NCBI GenBank assembly: GCA_017541565.1
Contig: JAFXYU010000172.1
Span: forward strand, 1-8,734
DNA length: 8,734 bases
Reading direction: 5' to 3'
Origin: a bacterium
Lineage (GTDB): Bacteria; Cyanobacteriota; Vampirovibrionia; Gastranaerophilales; Gastranaerophilaceae
Shown: positions 5,957 to 8,734 of the stretch, one piece after another
How the letters are laid out: every line of letters begins with the position of its first letter
Position numbering within the stretch: the first letter of the stretch is position 1
Program-made: the position numbers and the translations under genes
The notes under the pieces: generated by a model
The model's input: the letters and a program-made list of their open reading frames with translations, nothing else
Databases searched by the model: none
Told to the model about the DNA's origin: nothing

Positions 5957-6825
5957 TATTCTATACCGTAGTTTTTAAGAGTGTCATCTATAAGTGTTTT
6001 CATTTGTTCTCTGACATCGTTTGGGGTTCTGATTTCGCACAACTCATCATACCTCATAAGTCTTGAAAACAACATTTCGGAATTGTAACACCGATTGGAT
6101 ATGGTTATTGAATCATCTGTGTCAGAAGTGTTAATAACGGTTTCTTCCGGTCTTAAATCATATCTTTTTGCCAGTTTACCTTTAAGTTTAAATACAATTG
6201 ACTGTTCTTTATCGTATCCTAGGAAATTTTCGTCAGTTGTATGTATTCCGGCAAGACGTCCCGCATCTATCATTCTTATTCTGTTTTTACAATAAATAAG
6301 GAAGAATACCTTTCCTTTTTCAGTTACAATGTCGACAGGGATACCTTTAAGTTCGTACCTGTTTTTAAATAACAAAACAACTTTTTTCCTGTTGTTTAAG
6401 GCTCTTTCAAATGATTCAAAAGCCGAAACAAGAGAGTCTTTTTCAAAGCGGGTAATTTTTTTATTTGCATATCTGTTTAAGATATCAATAAAACTTTGGA
6501 ATATATTTTGTGATTTTGAAGACATTTCTTCATTAATTACATCTTTTAATTTCTGAAGAATGGCAACTTCGTCATCTTTTAATTGAAGTCCAAACGGTAA
6601 TTTTGCCAAAAAATATTTATTTTGGATTTTAGGAATATCAATAAGACATTGTCTGCAGGTGTTAATATATTTGCTGACAACACTGTTATTGAAAATCGGT
6701 TCAGGCTCATTTTCATTTAATTTTTCGATAAGTTCCGCCATTGTATAATCACCCTTCATCAACAGTTTCAGGGTTTTTAAGACTTGTATGGAGGACTGGT
6801 TTGTTTTAAGAGAGTCTTTTTTCAT
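5956..6825 (-). CDS. WYL-domain regulator, second of a tandem pair
   Basis: The 289-aa protein has an N-terminal helix-turn-helix-like region (about residues 11-60), a linker with PFGLQLKDDEVAIL (77-90), and a C-terminal WYL-like region (about 145-289). The WYL core appears as VFFLIYCKNRIR at 173-184, so the tripeptide itself is FFL at 174-176. Basic residues follow at Arg182, Arg184 and Arg190, which in family members help bind a ligand or nucleic acid. The C-terminal block TPNDVREQMKTLI (267-279) closely matches PNDIRQKVIDKL in the gene before it, so the two are paralogues. Its ATG overlaps the TGA of that gene in ATGA (6822-6825). WYL proteins are mostly transcription regulators, some responding to single-stranded nucleic acid. 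The target is not evident, though the coaX operon itself is an obvious candidate. Confidence 0.82.
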   Translation of the reverse strand: MKKDSLKTNQSSIQVLKTLKLLMKGDYTMAELIEKLNENEPEPIFNNSVVSKYINTCRQCLIDIPKIQNKYFLAKLPFGLQLKDDEVAILQKLKDVINEEMSSKSQNIFQSFIDILNRYANKKITRFEKDSLVSAFESFERALNNRKKVVLLFKNRYELKGIPVDIVTEKGKVFFLIYCKNRIRMIDAGRLAGIHTTDENFLGYDKEQSIVFKLKGKLAKRYDLRPEETVINTSDTDDSITISNRCYNSEMLFSRLMRYDELCEIRTPNDVREQMKTLIDDTLKNYGIE

Positions 6826-7757
6826 CCTTTGTAAATCTCCCTCATTGCTAACAATTTATCTATGACCTTTTGTCTGATATCATTAGGTTCAAGCACTATG
6901 CAGGCTGAACCTAAAGACAACATTCTCTGTATTGCGACAAATTCATTATGGTATTGACCGACTATGATTTGACTTATGTCATCGTGTGATTCAATTATTT
7001 TTTCACAATCTTCTATTCCGGCAGAGTTAAAATTTTTCAGGAAAAATTTTACTTCAACGGGTTTATAATTACTAAACTCTTCATCCGTTTTTGAACGGCT
7101 TATGATGCTAGGGATTCGCTTTACGGGAAGCATTACCGGTTCATTTTTATCAATGTCATAGCCCATCAAATATACCTTGTCGTTTCTAAATTCCATTTTT
7201 TGAGCAACGATATTTTTTGATACGGTTTTTGAATTTCCTGCGTCTTTATATTGAATACATATAGTATTTTGGTGTCGGCAATCTTTGATAAGTTCTTTCA
7301 GTTTTTCTTTGTCGATGTGTTTAAGCGCCGAAACTCCGAGCAATTGCTCCTTAATTTCTTCATCAAATACAAATTCTGCAATCTTTGAAAACAGTAAGTC
7401 ATACTTGAGCAGCAAATCTACGCTTGCACCTTCTTTTAAATTTTTATAGGCACGTTTTAATATGTTTACTTGCTCAGAGGTTATTTCCAAACCAAAAGGA
7501 TGTTTTTTCAAAACGTACTTATAATTTGTTTTCCCGCTTGAACGTGATATCTCACATCCCATTGTACGCAGTGTATTCATATCAATTCTTATAATATCAT
7601 CGGAGTTGTCCGGATCAATAAGTTTCATTTCCAAAAATTTGTTTCTTATTTCCTCGAGAGAACGTGGTGCTTCAATTAAAAGCCCCAACATTGTAAGTCC
7701 TCTCATGCCCGTCAATGATATTTGACAGAAGTCTGTTTTTTCTTCCGCTGTAATCAC
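6822..7757 (-). CDS. WYL-domain regulator, first of a tandem pair
   Basis: The 311-aa product has an N-terminal region likely to be a winged helix-turn-helix (about residues 14-82, with Leu-rich helices and IDMNTLRTMGCEI at 58-70). The WYL-family linker HPFGLEITSEQVNIL is at 86-100, and the WYL-like core at about 150-220 has VYL at 195-197 within KVYLMGYD. The basic pair Lys213-Arg214 lies where family members have a conserved Arg, although the usual Arg-rich loop is poor. The C-terminal domain ends PNDIRQKVIDKL (291-302). The start is GTG (7755-7757) behind AAGGGG about five bases upstream. It follows engB by 34 bases on the same strand and overlaps the next WYL gene by four. Side-by-side coupled WYL paralogues recall actinobacterial PafB/PafC, which act together in the DNA-damage response. 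Similar function here is inference only. Confidence 0.8.
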   Translation of the reverse strand: MITAEEKTDFCQISLTGMRGLTMLGLLIEAPRSLEEIRNKFLEMKLIDPDNSDDIIRIDMNTLRTMGCEISRSSGKTNYKYVLKKHPFGLEITSEQVNILKRAYKNLKEGASVDLLLKYDLLFSKIAEFVFDEEIKEQLLGVSALKHIDKEKLKELIKDCRHQNTICIQYKDAGNSKTVSKNIVAQKMEFRNDKVYLMGYDIDKNEPVMLPVKRIPSIISRSKTDEEFSNYKPVEVKFFLKNFNSAGIEDCEKIIESHDDISQIIVGQYHNEFVAIQRMLSLGSACIVLEPNDIRQKVIDKLLAMREIYKG

Positions 7758-7791
7758 AATAGCCCCTTTTAAACTCGCGTGTTCTATATTA

Positions 7792-8364
7792 TTAATTACA
7801 CAAATTTGTCAAATATTCAAGAATGTTCTCAATAAACTCGTCACTAATTGCACTGAACGGTAAGACATCTCCGCCGAAGATTTTTTTCGTATTATTAATT
7901 ACGTTTAGGCGTTTTCCTCGCGGAACATAATCTATCTTGGTAACAATGGTAAAAATCGGAAGATTATATGCTGCAATCCATTCTCTCATTTGAAAATCAT
8001 TCTTTTGTATGTCATGTCTTGCATCTATAAACTGTATGAGTGATTTTATCTGTTTTCTTTCCAAAAGGTATTTTTCAAGATTTTTCTGCCATCTTGCTTG
8101 CGCCTCTTTTGATACTTTTGCATACCCATATCCGGGAAGGTCGGCAATCATAAATTTGTCGGAAAAATTAAAAAAGTTAATGAGCCTTGTTTTTCCGGGA
8201 GTGTTGGATGTTTTTGCAAGTTTTTTATTATTGGCAAGAGTGTTTATAAATGAAGATTTTCCCACATTTGAGCGTCCGAGAAGAGGAAATTCAAACAAAG
8301 TACTTTCAGGACATTGGGAGAGATTTTCAGCACTTTTTATAAAAGAAGCACTAAGCAGTTTCAT
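7792..8364 (-). CDS. engB: Ribosome-biogenesis GTPase EngB (YihA/YsxC)
   Basis: EngB is an essential GTPase in many bacteria that helps late assembly of the large ribosomal subunit. The 190-aa length and all G motifs fit: G1 GRSNVGKSS at residues 30-38, G2 region TPGKTR at 55-60, G3 DLPGYG at 75-80 (the family-typical PGYG), G4 TKID at 142-145, and G5 SA at 171-172. The stretch YAKVSKEAQARW (81-92) is also typical of the family. The ATG lies inside the end of the upstream 83-aa ORF and has a good GAGGAG site about seven bases before it, itself within that ORF's coding sequence, so the two are probably translated together. It is the second gene of the operon running through the WYL pair to coaX. 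Nothing is missing or altered. Confidence 0.97.
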   Translation of the reverse strand: MKLLSASFIKSAENLSQCPESTLFEFPLLGRSNVGKSSFINTLANNKKLAKTSNTPGKTRLINFFNFSDKFMIADLPGYGYAKVSKEAQARWQKNLEKYLLERKQIKSLIQFIDARHDIQKNDFQMREWIAAYNLPIFTIVTKIDYVPRGKRLNVINNTKKIFGGDVLPFSAISDEFIENILEYLTNLCN

Positions 8365-8602
8365 TAATTTTCTCCTCTTTTTCCTTCAATTGTTTTTTGT
8401 GAGTAACAAGCGAGAGAAGGCGGTAGAGTTTCTCATTATTAACCACGGTAATTTGTGCGTGATTTTTTAGCATACTCACATCGACGGAAGGTTTATTTGC
8501 GAAAATATTTCCTGTTTGAATACTGACTATTTGTATAAAATTGTCTCTTAGTATGCTGAGTGGTTCTTTTAAAAAAGTTTCAAAAGTTTTAAATATGTTC
8601 AT
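8351..8602 (-). CDS. Unknown 83-aa protein, first gene of the engB operon
   Basis: I do not recognise this protein. It starts at ATG (8600-8602), 24-30 bases after a good promoter -10 element, and ends in TAG at 8351-8353. Its last 14 bases overlap engB and contain that gene's upstream context, and the engB SD lies in its final codons. The N-terminal part is amphipathic with alternating aromatic and charged residues (about 1-30). Residues 38-57 look like a small beta-rich segment, and the C-terminus is a charged helix rich in Lys and Glu (67-81). No membrane segment, signal or metal motif is visible. Its own ribosome site is weak. Position and overlap argue for a real gene, perhaps used to couple engB translation, but an unusually long leader that merely stays open cannot be excluded. 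Confidence 0.6.
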   Translation of the reverse strand: MNIFKTFETFLKEPLSILRDNFIQIVSIQTGNIFANKPSVDVSMLKNHAQITVVNNEKLYRLLSLVTHKKQLKEKEEKINETA

Positions 8603-8612
8603 CTTTGTTTGC

Positions 8613-8641
8613 TTTAATTTTGCCTGAAAATATTGTATAAT
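8613..8641 (+). promoter_or_regulatory. Promoter of the Xer-like gene
   Basis: A perfect TATAAT occupies 8636-8641. A poor -35, TTTAAT, is at 8613-8618 with a 17-base spacer. The start of transcription would be near 8648, placing the GGGAG ribosome site (8648-8652) at the very 5' end of a short leader. The -10 shares two bases with the -10 of the divergent operon promoter. Confidence 0.55.
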
Positions 8642-8660
8642 ATTTGCGGGAGATTGTAAA
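8632..8660 (-). promoter_or_regulatory. Promoter of the engB-WYL-coaX operon
   Basis: On the minus strand TTTACA (8655-8660) and TACAAT (8632-8637) stand exactly 17 bases apart, each five of six to the sigma-70 consensus. Transcription would begin near 8625, giving a leader of about 23 bases before the ATG at 8602. It overlaps the opposing promoter for the Xer-like gene, so the two probably exclude each other. Confidence 0.65.
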
Positions 8661-8664
8661 CGGT

Positions 8665-8734
8665 TTGGATACGACCAGTAAGAAGTATATAGAAGAATTT
8701 AAAACATATTTGAGCGTGGAGAAAAACTTTTCCG
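8665..8734 (+). CDS. Xer-type tyrosine recombinase, N-terminal fragment
   Basis: Only the first 23 codons are in the window. From a TTG start they read MDTTSKKYIEEFKTYLSVEK and continue NFS, which has the look of the first helix of the SAM-like core-binding domain of XerC/XerD recombinases (a Y-x-x-x-F-x-x-Y-L-x-x-E-K-x-x-S pattern). Such enzymes resolve chromosome dimers at dif or integrate mobile DNA, and the catalytic domain needed to choose between these lies outside. The frame is closed by TAA at 8638-8640. Between there and 8665 the only other likely start is TTG at 8644, within or before the transcription start. GGGAG at 8648-8652 supports the downstream TTG, though a 12-base gap is long. 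The gene diverges from the engB operon. Confidence 0.6.
   Translation, partial: MDTTSKKYIEEFKTYLSVEKNFS

Noticed and set aside
8009..8470. Plus-strand open frame of 153 codons opposite engB
   Set aside because: It is antisense to a complete EngB with all G motifs and has no ribosome site or recognisable domain.
8613..8734. Xer-like gene as evidence for a mobile element or integration site
   Set aside because: Only 23 codons are visible, no attachment repeats or tRNA end are nearby, and housekeeping XerC/XerD is equally likely.

Overview
This is an AT-rich bacterial chromosomal window, densely packed and using the standard code (TAA, TAG and TGA all act as stops). Purine-rich Shine-Dalgarno (SD) sites stand before several genes, and GTG or TTG starts occur beside ATG. 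I see no transposase, CRISPR array, tRNA or rRNA. The gene mix is hisS, an Sfp-type phosphopantetheinyl transferase, type III pantothenate kinase, EngB, paired WYL regulators, a stand-alone HD-GYP-like protein and a Xer-type recombinase. It would suit an uncultured AT-rich lineage such as gut Vampirovibrionia/Melainabacteria or a Firmicutes-like group. That placement is inference and not firm.

Layout, left to right. A TPR protein on the + strand (1-825, probably cut at its 5' end) runs tail to tail into a minus-strand cluster read as hisS, then the phosphopantetheinyl transferase, then a 57-residue unknown protein. Next is a 341-bp intergenic region holding a series of inverted repeats. It is the most unusual non-coding stretch here, and it precedes a small secreted HExxH protein (3163-3720) that ends at a clear intrinsic terminator. 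A minus-strand HD-GYP-like protein (3787-4551) and a plus-strand DUF308/HdeD-like membrane protein (4694-5218) diverge from a shared spacer.

The right half is one tightly coupled minus-strand operon: an 83-residue unknown ORF, engB, two paralogous WYL regulators, then coaX. Neighbouring genes overlap at four-base ATGA and five-base TAATG junctions, or follow closely. Its promoter overlaps that of a divergent Xer-like gene, which is cut by the window end.

How the genes work together: hisS supplies charged tRNA, CoaX makes 4'-phosphopantetheine for CoA, and the transferase moves the phosphopantetheine arm of CoA onto carrier proteins. EngB supports ribosome assembly. The WYL pair resembles PafB/PafC in gene arrangement and probably acts as a two-subunit regulator, target unknown. 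No complete new system is obvious. The best leads are the structured leader at 2990-3118, the coupled WYL pair with degenerate WYL cores, the small secreted HExxH protein, and the HD-GYP-like protein with an altered signature loop.
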